Shown one piece after another: positions 14,401-22,988 of a DNA stretch of 51,602 nt. Made by a program: the position numbers and the translations under genes. Below the pieces are notes generated by a model. The model was not told the origin of the DNA, did no database searches, and saw nothing but the letters and a program-made list of their open reading frames with translations. The number at the start of each line of letters is the position of its first letter. Positions within the stretch are counted from its first letter, which is position 1. This DNA comes from Sandaracinaceae bacterium (GTDB taxonomy: Bacteria > Myxococcota_A > Polyangia > Polyangiales > JAFGIB01), in assembly GCA_017881055.1 (NCBI GenBank), contig JADGRF010000060.1:1-51602 (forward strand), written 5' to 3'.

Positions 14401-16449
14401 CGCTTCTTCCAGCCAGAGGGTCGCGGCCTCGGCGGGATCGGTAGAGCGCGCGGCGAGCACGCGCAGCGTGAGCTTTTCGCCAGCCGCTGCTGCGTGAACG
14501 TCGGCGTGCAGCGCGCGACCAGCGGCGCTGTCACCGAGTAGATCGAGCAACGCCAACTGGGGACCGATGCGCTGCTCGGGATGCAAGCGCGCGGCGGTTT
14601 CTTGCAGGGCGGCCGACAGCTGCCCCAGGTCCGCGATCTCGGCGGCCGCGTCGACGGAGAGCACCTGTGCGCAAAGCTGTCCTTCCTCGCCGTGACTCGC
14701 GCGGACCAGCAGCTCGAGCTCGCGTGCTCCTTCATTGGCATCGCGTGCGAGCTTGGCAGCAGCTGGCAACGCGTCCGAGGATTCCTCCTCGAGCGCAGCG
14801 TTCGAGAGTCCCGCGGCGTCACCTGCTGCGCGGGCCAACGCTTCGCGTAGCAAGCCGAGCAGGCCGCGCGGTGCACCGGCGAGCGCGGCGTCGTGTAGCG
14901 TGTGTTCGGCGGCCTCGCGTTCACCGCGCTCCGCGTAGAAGCTCGCTAGCTCGAACAAGGCGAGAGCGCGTTCCGTGCCGCCGGCCGCGTCGGCCCAGCC
15001 GTGCAGGGCGCTCATGCGAGCGACGTCGGCGCCGGTGGCCTCCGCTGCTCGCGCCTTGGCGCGCAAGCCGAGCACGCTGCGCGCTCCTCCAAGCAGCTGC
15101 AATGCCTCGTCGGGACGATCCAGTGCGTCGTGCAGCAGCCGAGCCCGCTGACGCACCAGCTCCGCCACGAACAACGAATCGTTCTCGTCCGGGGGCACCG
15201 ACGCATTCAGCTTGCGGCACAGCTCGGCCAACACGCCGAGCGCGGCTTGTGCGGCATCGAGCTGGCCGGTCGTGCGGCAGGCGCGGTAGGCACCGAGCGC
15301 TGTCGCGAGCGCGCGTGGCTCGGCTACACTGGCCTGCGCGTAGAGCGCGAGCGCTTCCACGGGCGCTCGCTCGTGCTCGAAGCAGCGCGCGGCAAGGAGC
15401 AACAGCGCGCCACGCAGCTGACCGTCCCCCGTGAGCTCCGCAGCGTGACGCAGCGCATCGCCCGCGCTCCGCCGGTCGCCGTTCCGGAAGGCCTCTTCCG
15501 CGCGGAGGAGCGTAGCCACGAGCGTTCCGTGCGAGCCTGGCTCCGCTAAGCTCGCTTCGGCCAGATCTAGTCGAGCTGCCTCGTGCTCGCCGCGCTCGCG
15601 CATGATCTCGACGCGCGCGCACAGCGCGAGCGCACGCTCCGTCGCGGTCAGCGGTAGGTCGCTTTGCGCTTCCAGCAGCTCCGCCGCACGGTCGAGGTCT
15701 CCGTCGCGCAGGAGCGCATGCAGCTGACGCTCCACCACGATTGGATCGAGAGGTGAGGCTCGGTACGCTTCTTCGAGCGCGCTTCGAGCGCCCGCCGCAT
15801 CGGACAGGCGGGCGTGCAACTCGGCGACCGACAACAGCAACTGCGCCCGCACGACACCCTGCGCAGAGCCCGCGAGCTGCCTCAGCAGGTGTGCACGCGC
15901 CTGGTCTACCTCCGCGCCTCGACCCACGAGCGGCGAACGCGTGCTGCGGCGCCGTCGCAACGGCACGGTACGCCACGCCGCAACGGCGCCTTCGTCAGCG
16001 AGCGCGCGTTCCTGGCCGAGCAGCGACGAAAGCAGCCCGACCTTCTGGGCTTCCGGCGCCTCGGCCTCGAAGCTCGCGCTATCGACGTCTGCGTCGTCGC
16101 GGGCGTGCAGCAGGACGACGGTGGAGATGTCGTCGTGGCTGTCGCCGTCCTCGCTGGTGCGCAGCCCGTCGGTCGCGTACAGGCCGCTGTCATGTGAGAA
16201 CGCATGACTCTTCGTGGGCGGCGGTCGCAGGCTAGGCACCAGATGGTCGGCAAAGGCTCGACTCTGATCCGTGCTCTCCTCCGGAAAGAACGAAGGCCGG
16301 CCGCCGAGCGCAGGGGGACGCTGTGGCGTGCCGGGCTCCGCGAGCAGGTCGGCGAAGTCGTCACCGTGTCCGGGTGCGGGCACGGCTGGCTCGTCCGGAC
16401 GCGCGAGCGTGTCCGTGTCGTGCTCGCCCGAGTCTTCATGCTCGCTCAT
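11410..16449 (-). CDS. Giant tetratricopeptide-repeat protein (1679 aa)
   Basis: A 1679-aa protein built almost entirely of helical TPR-like units. The first 150 or so residues are acidic, Pro/Ser/Asp-rich and probably disordered (DSGEHDTDTLARPDEPAVP at the start), with no signal peptide or membrane segment, so it should be cytoplasmic. From about residue 185 repeats recur, with the pattern L..A.....G....A...L..A....P, for example RAQLLLSVAELHARLSDAAG, and KAALRDALLEIPEDGSAL later. The last 200 residues differ and seem to share a cap-like domain with the upstream giant protein: both end in a [FW]-x-x-S-x-x-x-L-x-L-RRE motif. Such proteins usually act as scaffolds. Partners are unknown. It overlaps both neighbours by four bases, implying coupled translation and a fixed ratio to the 1574-aa protein. 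Confidence 0.85.
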   Translation of the reverse strand: MSEHEDSGEHDTDTLARPDEPAVPAPGHGDDFADLLAEPGTPQRPPALGGRPSFFPEESTDQSRAFADHLVPSLRPPPTKSHAFSHDSGLYATDGLRTSEDGDSHDDISTVVLLHARDDADVDSASFEAEAPEAQKVGLLSSLLGQERALADEGAVAAWRTVPLRRRRSTRSPLVGRGAEVDQARAHLLRQLAGSAQGVVRAQLLLSVAELHARLSDAAGARSALEEAYRASPLDPIVVERQLHALLRDGDLDRAAELLEAQSDLPLTATERALALCARVEIMRERGEHEAARLDLAEASLAEPGSHGTLVATLLRAEEAFRNGDRRSAGDALRHAAELTGDGQLRGALLLLAARCFEHERAPVEALALYAQASVAEPRALATALGAYRACRTTGQLDAAQAALGVLAELCRKLNASVPPDENDSLFVAELVRQRARLLHDALDRPDEALQLLGGARSVLGLRAKARAAEATGADVARMSALHGWADAAGGTERALALFELASFYAERGEREAAEHTLHDAALAGAPRGLLGLLREALARAAGDAAGLSNAALEEESSDALPAAAKLARDANEGARELELLVRASHGEEGQLCAQVLSVDAAAEIADLGQLSAALQETAARLHPEQRIGPQLALLDLLGDSAAGRALHADVHAAAAGEKLTLRVLAARSTDPAEAATLWLEEAAACEGEAAAFAATMAGRYLEDAGHDASEAYVAALDAVRGYPPACSALETAARHHGDLYALERVHRELAATTESSNERNERKLRLSLLAADGDPAAALAWLDRVSKDRAWDPLLAELALRIAEDDGPEQRAVRMTTAAALPGSAPLVRAMQLRAASANEDAGHWDDAIALYDRVLASHEPHTDDVFARLGRTHAAHLAGRYDELIADAERALGAGTTRAERRAALDSLAQLELARGHAGRAAMALETLIEHDPADERDVVTLRTLERLALDDRDPQRTLRFSSQLALALDDELDRSAELRLALRTDEALGQDGADALLLASEGRFTHDLWHALTFEAFALRRADRLRFYDAARTVAENLHAPIERAAYAVRAAEAFEAAAPGRAAADLEALLLGAAEHPLATEELARLLKASGEPRRAALLFLRAADGPAHVVNDKRKTQLLYTAGVILHDELSERDLALAAFQRVVALDVLYADVFEREKSLLDARADARGALLLLERRIAAKGEPVQLGRWHRQRADLYATLGERAAAKAALRDALLEIPEDGSALRTLAGWCRDDGEYREAADALVQLARGSSDPGTLAHAFFALGELYDGPLPDPRRAEIAFTRVVALAPDDPRPIERLIALWMRQSNHERAIRALSHLLTSTNEHSARRDGYVVQLAQAFTALGDEHQAEKTLEDARQVTPGSLRLLRALAELYERQHDRSALSVHLVRSCHALRAAIEANPGEPESWQGLYDMLLARGRSDGAALIADAARALGIASLGPDVRDAIPGLAGTADSDFVLRKLMPRGPLEAARALLGALPPALEPFLPAIDTNEHATFDSASEPERAFLQARSHALARYGFTRLVHTDPERMLLFVHALLQIEDPKHEVAAIDADELRQLTQQIAGALFLEDKIALAPKLEQLRREGQWNPRRAAQLAWDFAARLALCRTGDFGGAFAALLRVRGHAPASTTLEERAALAKTEPQLRALLSFAVSEAYLDLRREALSGSREG

Positions 16450-19400
16450 ACGTCGAGCCCCAGCTCCCGACGCAGCGCGAGCAGTGAGTTGGACGTCCAG
16501 AAGCGGAGCAGGGCGAGCGCCGCCGGCGAGCTGCCTACCTGTTCTGGATCGAAACGGGGACCGAGCAACGCCTCGAAGGTGGTACGTAGATCGCAGCAGG
16601 CGAGCAAGCCCGCGCGCAGCGAGAGCAGCCGCACGGCGTCGAGCAAGCTGTCCAGCTCACGTGCTGGATTCTGAAGGCGTGCACGCGCTGCTTCGAGCTC
16701 GCGGCGTTGTCCGCGTGACAGCTTGCGTGCCAGCTGCTCGCGCAAGGCGCGTCCCTCGCTGGTCTCCGAGGTAGCTGAAGTGTCGACCAGCCCGAGCGCT
16801 GCGTGCAGGAGATCCCGTGCCGCCGCACGATCGAGCGACACCAGCGGGGCGACTTGCAGGCGCATCGCCACGCACTGTTCCGCGAGCTGCATGCGTGCAC
16901 GCTTGTCGAGTGGCGGGTTCACGTCGCGACCGAGCACCCACGCGTGCTCGTGACCCGGGCGCAGAACCATGCGCAGCCCGCGTGTGTCGTCGCCGCCCAC
17001 GTACAGCTCGCCGACGGAAAGGCCAAAGCTCGTGGTCCAGCGCGCGAGCGCCTGATGCACAGCGTCCGCCGGGCGCTGTTTGCTCACGCGATCGTGCCGC
17101 GTCACTCCGTGCCGAGCGGGCGAGTCGTCGTGCAGATCGAGCCAGACCTTGGACGCTATTCGTGCGAACGTGAACGCGGCGTCGGACAAGCCGGAGTTGC
17201 CGAGCGCGACGAAGTGCTCGTCGCTGAAGTCATCGCTCGGCAGCTCCTTGGCGTGCGCGTCCAGGCGCGCGTACGCGTCGATCTCCTCCGGGCTCGCCAG
17301 CTCGAGCGTGCGCAGGGCACATAGCGCGACGTGCTGCAGCAGGCGGTCGTTCGCGAGCAGGCCGACGCGGTGCAGCGCGCGCAGAAGCTCGGGCTGGCCC
17401 GGCTCACGCGAGAGAGCGCCGAGCAACGTCGCGGTGAACGTGGTGGTCAGGCTGGCGCGCTCCGCGTCTGCCAGCAGCGCATGCAATTCTTCGCACGCGT
17501 CGATGTCCGTGGGCAGCGCGGCCAAGGCCCGCGCATACGCGCGCCGAGCGGCCTCGTGATGGTGGGCGTCGCGCGCGAGAATCTGGCCTGCGCGTCGCTC
17601 GAGGTTGGCCCGCGCGCCGCCGCTCGACAGCTCGGCGGCTTGCTCCAGCGCTCCCACGGCTTCGTTCCAGAGTTGAGCACGCTGCGAGAGCTCGGCCATG
17701 CGTTTCCACACGACGAGGTCGGCGAGGCCGTCGCGCGCCAGGAGCGCGAGCTCCTGGTACGCGCCGGGTAGGTCCCGCACGTTGCGCTCGAGAAAATCGG
17801 CGGCACCCAGGCGCGCCAGGCGACGCTGTGCATCGGGCACATCGGCTTGCGATAAGATGCGCAGCGCCGCGATCGCACCGGGCCAATCCTGTTGTGAAGC
17901 ATAGATCTCGGCGCTTAGCGCGAGCGCACCGGCGTGTGCGGGCTGGCTGCTCAGCACTTCGTCCGCGCATGCGAGCGCTGCCTCCCGCTCGCCGAGCGCA
18001 CGCAAGAGGCGCGCCTGCTCGTACAAGAGATCGCAGCGTTCTTCTTCGGAGCCCACGACCCGCACGCGTCCCGACACCAAGCCCACCAGCCCTTCGATGT
18101 CGTGCCGTGCCACCAGTAGGTCGTGCAACCGCTCGAACGCGGTCAGGCGGCTGTCGTCAGCGGCCAGCGCGGCGCGCAGACGCACTTCAGCGTCGCTCGG
18201 TCGTCCGAGCTCGTCCTCGAGCACCTCCGCGGCTTCTTGCAGCAACAGAGCGCGCGCTGCGCCGCTCGTGTGCTCGGCGAGCGTGTCGCACGCCAACACC
18301 ACGTCCGCGAGCGCGTGCGCGCGAGCTGCGACGCGCAGCGTCTCCCAGGTGCTCAGCTCGCGAGGATCGCGTGCTAGCACGCTGCGGGCGCGGGCCGCCG
18401 CGTCGTCGTCCCGTCCGGCATCCAGCAGCGCGCGCGCCAGCATCACTTCGAGCCCGTGCGCGAGCTCGGGCGCCGCGTGCCGCAGCCGAGCTTCGAGCGC
18501 GCGTACTCGCAGGGCAGGGTCCGCATCGAGCGGCAGCGCCTCGTCCAACCCCAGCGCGGTCAGCGCGGAATCCGGGCCTCGGTCTGCGGCCCGCACGGCG
18601 TCACGCACCAGGTCTTCCGGACTCTGCTCGCGAAACGCACGCGTGATGCGCTGTGCATGCAGCGCGAGCTCTGCGCTCGCCACGGGATCGCGGGTCAAGC
18701 TCGCCAGTGTGTAGAGCGCTTCGATGCGCCCCTTGCGTTCCGAGCTGGCGAACAGCTGTGCGAGCGTGTCCGAGCTACTCGGCGCCTGCTCCGTGCTCGT
18801 CTCCCGGAGCAGCGCGAGCGCGTGGTCGGGCTCGTCGAACAGCGCTTCGGCGATCGACTCGCGCTCGATGAAGGCGCGCTCTTGACCCGTCAGCTGCAGG
18901 CGCACAGCGGCAAGCGCTCGGCCGTAGAGCCCCGCGTCGAGCGCTTTGTGGGACAGCAGCAAAGCCGCCACGCTGGTCTCGAAGGGCGCGGTGCCGTCAG
19001 CCGCAGCCAGCAGCGGCGATACAGCCAGCTCGGGCTTGCCCATCGAATCGTAGCGTTCGGCGAGCTCCACGTGGGCGATGCCCGCGCGCTCGACCTCGGC
19101 TTCACGCAGCGCGATTCCTTCCAGCGCGGAGAGCGAGATCCGCGGGTCACCCGCGCGTTCGCCCAGGCGTCGCAGCGACCATAATGCCGAAAGCGCATTG
19201 CGATCGCGATCGATGGCCTCTTCGTAGCTCTGAGCGGCGAGGTCGACGCGCGCCGCGGTCTCGGCTGCGGCGCCGGCATGCAAGAGCGAGAGCTCCGAAG
19301 CGTGCGCCGTGCGCGCGACCGCCGCGGCCTCGCGCAGCACGTGCACGGCATCCGTGGCCTCACCTCGCGCGAGCAGCAGCTCTTCCAAGAGCGCGACCGC

Positions 19401-21170
19401 GTACGGGTGCCCTGGCGAGCGTTCGATCGCGCGCTGCAGGCAGGCGAGCGCGCTCGCGAAATCACCGACTCGTGTCAGCGCGCGCGCCTCCGCGCACAGG
19501 TGGGCCGTTGCCAGGTCCACGCTGTCGGCGCTATCCGCCAACCGCTCGTGGGCCTCGGCGAGCAAGCGAAAGTCGCGCCGCAGAGCTCCCACCACCAGCG
19601 CGCCGTACAGTGCCCAGCGCTCGCACGCCGGGTGTAAAAGCGCGAGGCGTAGCGTGTCGTGCGCTGCAGGCATGTCGGACAGTGCCAGCTGCGCCTCGTA
19701 GCAGGCGCGCAGCAAGGCGCTGGTCTCGTCATCTTCGAGGGCCAAGCCGGAGAGCTCGCGCGCCGTCCAGACGATCCCCTGTGGGTCCCGCCCGAGCGAC
19801 GCACAGCCAAAGGCCTCGCGCAGCAAGGTTTGCAGCATACGCGGGTCGGTCCCCTTGCTCGCCTGCGCCTCGGCAATCAGGGTGCGGTGCAGTCGCAGAG
19901 CACGTGCATGGTCGCCGGCACGGTCGCCTGCGATGCTCGCGGCGCGGCGCAGCGCAGCCTGCCGGTTGGCGCCTTGGCTGCGCGCTGCGCGCTCCTCCAG
20001 GTGATCACACAGCTCGCCAAATTCTTCGGCGTCGAGCAGCGAGTCTTCGAGCACGGCGAGCACGGCGGGCGACTCCGGATCCGCTTGCAGCGCCGCTCGC
20101 AGCGCGGCGCGTGCCTGCTCGCTGTCGCCCTGCCTCTGCCAGAGCTCCGCGAGCTGAAACTGCAGCATCGCCGTCCGCGGCGCATCATCGTGTGCGCGCG
20201 CCAGCAGTTGCTCGGTCACGCGCCGGGCCGGGTCGATCTGGTCAGCTGCAACATTGGCTGCCAGCTGCTCGAACAAGATCAGCTCGTCGTCCGCTCGGAG
20301 CGCGCGCGCTGCGTCGTAGTCGTGCGTGGCGCCCGAGGGATCGTGCAGCTCGACCAAACGCAGACGGCCCGCTTCTCGCAACAACCAGGCGCGCCGCTCG
20401 GGCAGATCGGGGCTCGCGGCGATGCCGCCGAGCAGCTCCGCCATCTCTTCCAGCGCCTGAGCGGCCACGGCCGGCCTCTGCTGGGCGCGCGCAAGGCGCA
20501 CGACCCGCTCCAAGATCGAAAGACGACGGGGGCTGCCGTTCGCCGCTGCCAGCAGCGACACGATGGCTTCGTCGATCTGGCCGGCGCGCGTCTGTTCCTC
20601 CGCGACCTCGCACAAGAGCGCCTCGCGCAGCTGCGGATCACGCGTGTGCTCGGCGCGAGCCTTCGAGAGCTTGGCCGCGCCCGCAGCGTCGCCCTGCGCC
20701 CGCAGCATGCGCTCGAGCATCAGCATGGCCGCGCGCGAGCTTTCATCCCGCGCCAGCGCCTGCTCGAAGCACTGGCGCGCGCCCGCGGCGTCGCCCAGGC
20801 GGTCCTCCCGCAGCACACCCAAGTCCACGAGCAGCGTGGCCGCATCGCCGCCGTCCGGGCTCGCGTCGATCAACGCGCTGAGCACGTTCGCGAGCTGTGT
20901 GTCCGCGTGCTGCCCCTGCAGCAGGCGCGCGAGCGCGAATAGCGGCGGGCGGAACTCCGGCGCTTCATCCGCGGCGGCTTGGTAGCAGCGCGTGGCCTCG
21001 GCCGTGTCGCCGAGCCGGACTTCGCTCAGCGCTCCGATTTCGTATTCGAGCGCGGCGCGCACCAGAGGTGCCTGTGCGAGCGCGAGGTCGGCGCGCAGCG
21101 CTTTGACACGCGTCTCCGCCGCCACGCGCGGCGGCAGCGGAGGCAGACTACGTGGCGGAATCGAAATCAT
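16446..21170 (-). CDS. Giant tetratricopeptide-repeat protein (1574 aa)
   Basis: First gene of the four-gene minus-strand unit. The 1574-aa product starts with a short Pro-rich leader (MISIPPRSLPPLPPRV) and goes straight into TPR-like units: EIGALSEVRLGDTAEATRCY, then LLVDLGVLREDRLGDAAGA, and so on; the LGD...A..C[YF]..AL signature recurs through about residue 1270. The C-terminal 250 residues form a different region (SFGLSVGELYVGGDD, then AARDLLHAALGLVD, then SLRAGLLACCDLRTTFEALL) ending in NSLLALRRELG. I recall similar non-TPR ends in other myxobacterial giant TPR proteins and think it may be a protease-derived fold without an active site; no HExxH is present. No signal peptide. The gene shares a tail-end pattern with the following giant gene, suggesting an old tandem duplication. 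Confidence 0.85.
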   Translation of the reverse strand: MISIPPRSLPPLPPRVAAETRVKALRADLALAQAPLVRAALEYEIGALSEVRLGDTAEATRCYQAAADEAPEFRPPLFALARLLQGQHADTQLANVLSALIDASPDGGDAATLLVDLGVLREDRLGDAAGARQCFEQALARDESSRAAMLMLERMLRAQGDAAGAAKLSKARAEHTRDPQLREALLCEVAEEQTRAGQIDEAIVSLLAAANGSPRRLSILERVVRLARAQQRPAVAAQALEEMAELLGGIAASPDLPERRAWLLREAGRLRLVELHDPSGATHDYDAARALRADDELILFEQLAANVAADQIDPARRVTEQLLARAHDDAPRTAMLQFQLAELWQRQGDSEQARAALRAALQADPESPAVLAVLEDSLLDAEEFGELCDHLEERAARSQGANRQAALRRAASIAGDRAGDHARALRLHRTLIAEAQASKGTDPRMLQTLLREAFGCASLGRDPQGIVWTARELSGLALEDDETSALLRACYEAQLALSDMPAAHDTLRLALLHPACERWALYGALVVGALRRDFRLLAEAHERLADSADSVDLATAHLCAEARALTRVGDFASALACLQRAIERSPGHPYAVALLEELLLARGEATDAVHVLREAAAVARTAHASELSLLHAGAAAETAARVDLAAQSYEEAIDRDRNALSALWSLRRLGERAGDPRISLSALEGIALREAEVERAGIAHVELAERYDSMGKPELAVSPLLAAADGTAPFETSVAALLLSHKALDAGLYGRALAAVRLQLTGQERAFIERESIAEALFDEPDHALALLRETSTEQAPSSSDTLAQLFASSERKGRIEALYTLASLTRDPVASAELALHAQRITRAFREQSPEDLVRDAVRAADRGPDSALTALGLDEALPLDADPALRVRALEARLRHAAPELAHGLEVMLARALLDAGRDDDAAARARSVLARDPRELSTWETLRVAARAHALADVVLACDTLAEHTSGAARALLLQEAAEVLEDELGRPSDAEVRLRAALAADDSRLTAFERLHDLLVARHDIEGLVGLVSGRVRVVGSEEERCDLLYEQARLLRALGEREAALACADEVLSSQPAHAGALALSAEIYASQQDWPGAIAALRILSQADVPDAQRRLARLGAADFLERNVRDLPGAYQELALLARDGLADLVVWKRMAELSQRAQLWNEAVGALEQAAELSSGGARANLERRAGQILARDAHHHEAARRAYARALAALPTDIDACEELHALLADAERASLTTTFTATLLGALSREPGQPELLRALHRVGLLANDRLLQHVALCALRTLELASPEEIDAYARLDAHAKELPSDDFSDEHFVALGNSGLSDAAFTFARIASKVWLDLHDDSPARHGVTRHDRVSKQRPADAVHQALARWTTSFGLSVGELYVGGDDTRGLRMVLRPGHEHAWVLGRDVNPPLDKRARMQLAEQCVAMRLQVAPLVSLDRAAARDLLHAALGLVDTSATSETSEGRALREQLARKLSRGQRRELEAARARLQNPARELDSLLDAVRLLSLRAGLLACCDLRTTFEALLGPRFDPEQVGSSPAALALLRFWTSNSLLALRRELGLDV

Positions 21171-21182
21171 GCGGCGCGCGCG

Positions 21183-21188
21183 ACTATA
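21183..21188 (-). promoter_or_regulatory. Possible -10 element for the giant-TPR operon
   Basis: On the minus strand, TATAGT (plus-strand ACTATA at 21183-21188) lies 12 bases before the ATG of the 1574-aa gene, in an otherwise GC-only region. If used, the transcript would start only about six bases before the ATG. I see no convincing -35 at 17 bases upstream (GTCCAC is the nearest), so this is tentative. Confidence 0.3.
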
Positions 21189-21234
21189 ACGCAGTCTCGC
21201 GGCCCGTGGACTCGCGGACTCGCGCCGCGTTGGG

Positions 21235-21248
21235 GCCCGGCGCCGGGC
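21235..21248. terminator. Palindrome abutting the mcd stop codon
   Basis: A perfect 14-base palindrome GCCCGGCGCCGGGC lies immediately downstream of the mcd stop. It could form a hairpin in the mcd transcript, but no T-run follows, so it may only stabilise the 3' end. The whole 78-base gap to the TPR gene contains this and the TATAGT element. Confidence 0.3.
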
Positions 21249-22859
21249 TCAGCCTTCGAGCAAGCGCCGAGCGATCACGTCGGCCTGGATTTCGCTCGCA
21301 CCCTCGAAGATCGAGAGCACGCGCGCGTCCACGAGCAGGCGCGAAGCGGTGTATTCCTCGGCGAAACCGTTGCCGCCGTGGATCTGCACGTCGGCGTCGG
21401 CGCCTTCCCACGCGGCGCGGGTGGCTAGCAGCTTGGCCATGCCGGCCTCGAGGTCGCAGCGGCGCTCCTTGTCCTTTTCGCGCGCGGCGAAGTAGGTGAG
21501 CTGACGCGCCGCCTGGACGCGCACCACCATGCGTCCCAGCTTGCGGCCGACGCGCCCGAACTCGGCGATCGGCTTGCCGAATTGCACGCGCTCGTGTGCG
21601 TAGCGCATGGCCTCGTTGAGCGCCGCCTGCGCCACACCCACGCCGCGCGCCGCCGTCTGGATGCGCGCGCTCTCGAACGTGGTCATGAGCTGCTTGAACG
21701 CCTTGCCTGGGACGCCGCCCAGCAGGCTGTCCGCCGGCAACTTGAAGTTGTCGAACGACAGCTCGTACTCCTTCATGCCGCGGTAGCCGAGGACCTTGAT
21801 CTCGGTGCCGGTCAAGCCCACGTCCAGGAACTCTTTGCCGGCCACGTCTTCTCCGCGCGTCTTCGGCACGAGGAACATCGACAAGCCGCCCGCGCCTTCG
21901 TCTGCGGGGTTGGTGCGCGCAAGCAGCGTCATCATGTCGGCGCGCACGGCGTGCGTGATCCAGGTCTTCGCGCCGTTCACGATGTACGTGCCGTCGGGCT
22001 GCTTCACTGCGCGCGTGGTGATGTGCGCGAGATCGGAGCCGTTGTTCGGCTCGGTGAACACGGCGGTCGGCAGCACTTCGCCGGACGCCAGCTTCGGCAG
22101 CCACTTCTGCTTCTGCTCCTCGGTGCCGCCGCCCATGATCAGCTCGGCCGCGATCTCGGAGCGTGTGCCGAGCGAGCCCGCACCGATGTAACCGCGCGAG
22201 AGCTCCTCCGTGACCACGCACATCGCGAGCTTGCCGAGACCGAGCCCGCCGAGCGCTTCGGGAATGGTCAACCCGAACACACCGAGCTCGCTCATTTGCT
22301 CCACGATCTCCATCGGGATCAGGATGTCCTTGCGATGGATCTCCTGCGCGCGCGGGATCACTTTCTGATCCGTGAACTTCGCGAACTGCGCCTGGATGTC
22401 TTCCAGCGTGCTGTCGCCTAGGCCGAGCGCGCCGTAGCCGTGCTCCTTGGCGTGCTTCGCGATGCTCAAGTAGTTCTCGGTGCGCGTGTGCTGGGCGATG
22501 AACGCGAGCACGGCGGGCGCACGCACGGTCTTGTCGAGGTCGGCGTCCGTGATGCCGAGCTCGCGCACGTCCACGGCTTCGCACGCGCCGAGGTCGATGG
22601 CCGAGGCGGAGTTGCGTGCGACTTCGCCGACGTAGGTCGCCGCCAGCTTCTTTTCATAGTCGCCGCCCACCCGCTCGGCCCACGCCGCCATCTGCCGGGC
22701 CGCTTCGAGCTCGGTGGCCAAGTACGCCAGCGCGTGCGCCGCGACTTGGCGATTGGCCAGCTTGTCGCGGCTCAGCTTGCCGCCTTCCATGACCTGTGCG
22801 CGAACCTGAACGAGGGCGCGGGCATAGAGCTCCGCGATGGCGTCGACGACCTGTTGCAT
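21249..22859 (-). CDS. mcd: (2S)-Methylsuccinyl-CoA dehydrogenase (acyl-CoA dehydrogenase family)
   Basis: A 536-aa FAD-dependent acyl-CoA dehydrogenase, predicted to oxidise methylsuccinyl-CoA to mesaconyl-CoA in the ethylmalonyl-CoA pathway. Residues 1-150 are a helical extension not found in ordinary 380-aa acyl-CoA dehydrogenases; a long N-terminal region of this kind is typical of Mcd. The remainder is standard: GLTIPEALGGLGL, the FAD-contact segment LPTAVFTEPNNGSD, KTWITHAVRAD, GMKEYELSFDN and QIHGGNGFAEEY. The C-terminal IFEGASEIQ contains Glu519, aligning with the catalytic base of short/medium-chain enzymes. ATG 22859 is preferred (GGAGAGG eight bases upstream); a 24-codon upstream extension is open but unconvincing. 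The divergent neighbour ecm and nearby mch make the pathway assignment much stronger than sequence alone. A generic long acyl-CoA dehydrogenase is the alternative. Confidence 0.82.
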   Translation of the reverse strand: MQQVVDAIAELYARALVQVRAQVMEGGKLSRDKLANRQVAAHALAYLATELEAARQMAAWAERVGGDYEKKLAATYVGEVARNSASAIDLGACEAVDVRELGITDADLDKTVRAPAVLAFIAQHTRTENYLSIAKHAKEHGYGALGLGDSTLEDIQAQFAKFTDQKVIPRAQEIHRKDILIPMEIVEQMSELGVFGLTIPEALGGLGLGKLAMCVVTEELSRGYIGAGSLGTRSEIAAELIMGGGTEEQKQKWLPKLASGEVLPTAVFTEPNNGSDLAHITTRAVKQPDGTYIVNGAKTWITHAVRADMMTLLARTNPADEGAGGLSMFLVPKTRGEDVAGKEFLDVGLTGTEIKVLGYRGMKEYELSFDNFKLPADSLLGGVPGKAFKQLMTTFESARIQTAARGVGVAQAALNEAMRYAHERVQFGKPIAEFGRVGRKLGRMVVRVQAARQLTYFAAREKDKERRCDLEAGMAKLLATRAAWEGADADVQIHGGNGFAEEYTASRLLVDARVLSIFEGASEIQADVIARRLLEG

Positions 22860-22921
22860 GGTAACTGCCTCTCCGCTAGTACCGCGGAGAGCCGCAGGCT
22901 TCTCGCGCGGGTATGTGACAA

Positions 22922-22942
22922 GGCTCTCCAAGTTAGAGAGCC
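22922..22942. promoter_or_regulatory. Inverted repeat between mcd and ecm (candidate operator)
   Basis: GGCTCTC (22922-22928), a seven-base loop and GAGAGCC (22936-22942) form a perfect inverted repeat in the 129-base divergent gap between mcd and ecm. Its place between two pathway genes suggests a shared operator, with about 46 bases to the ecm GTG and 62 to the mcd ATG. It could instead be a hairpin in the ecm leader. Confidence 0.45.
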
Positions 22943-22988
22943 GGGGCCCGATGCGATAACACGGCCCCGCACTGGAAGGGACTGTTTT

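Noticed and set aside
22440..22988. Longer ecm reading frame starting inside the mcd gene
   Set aside because: The upstream part is antisense to mcd and has no RBS; GTG 22989 has GGAAGGG at ideal distance and begins just before the conserved domain.
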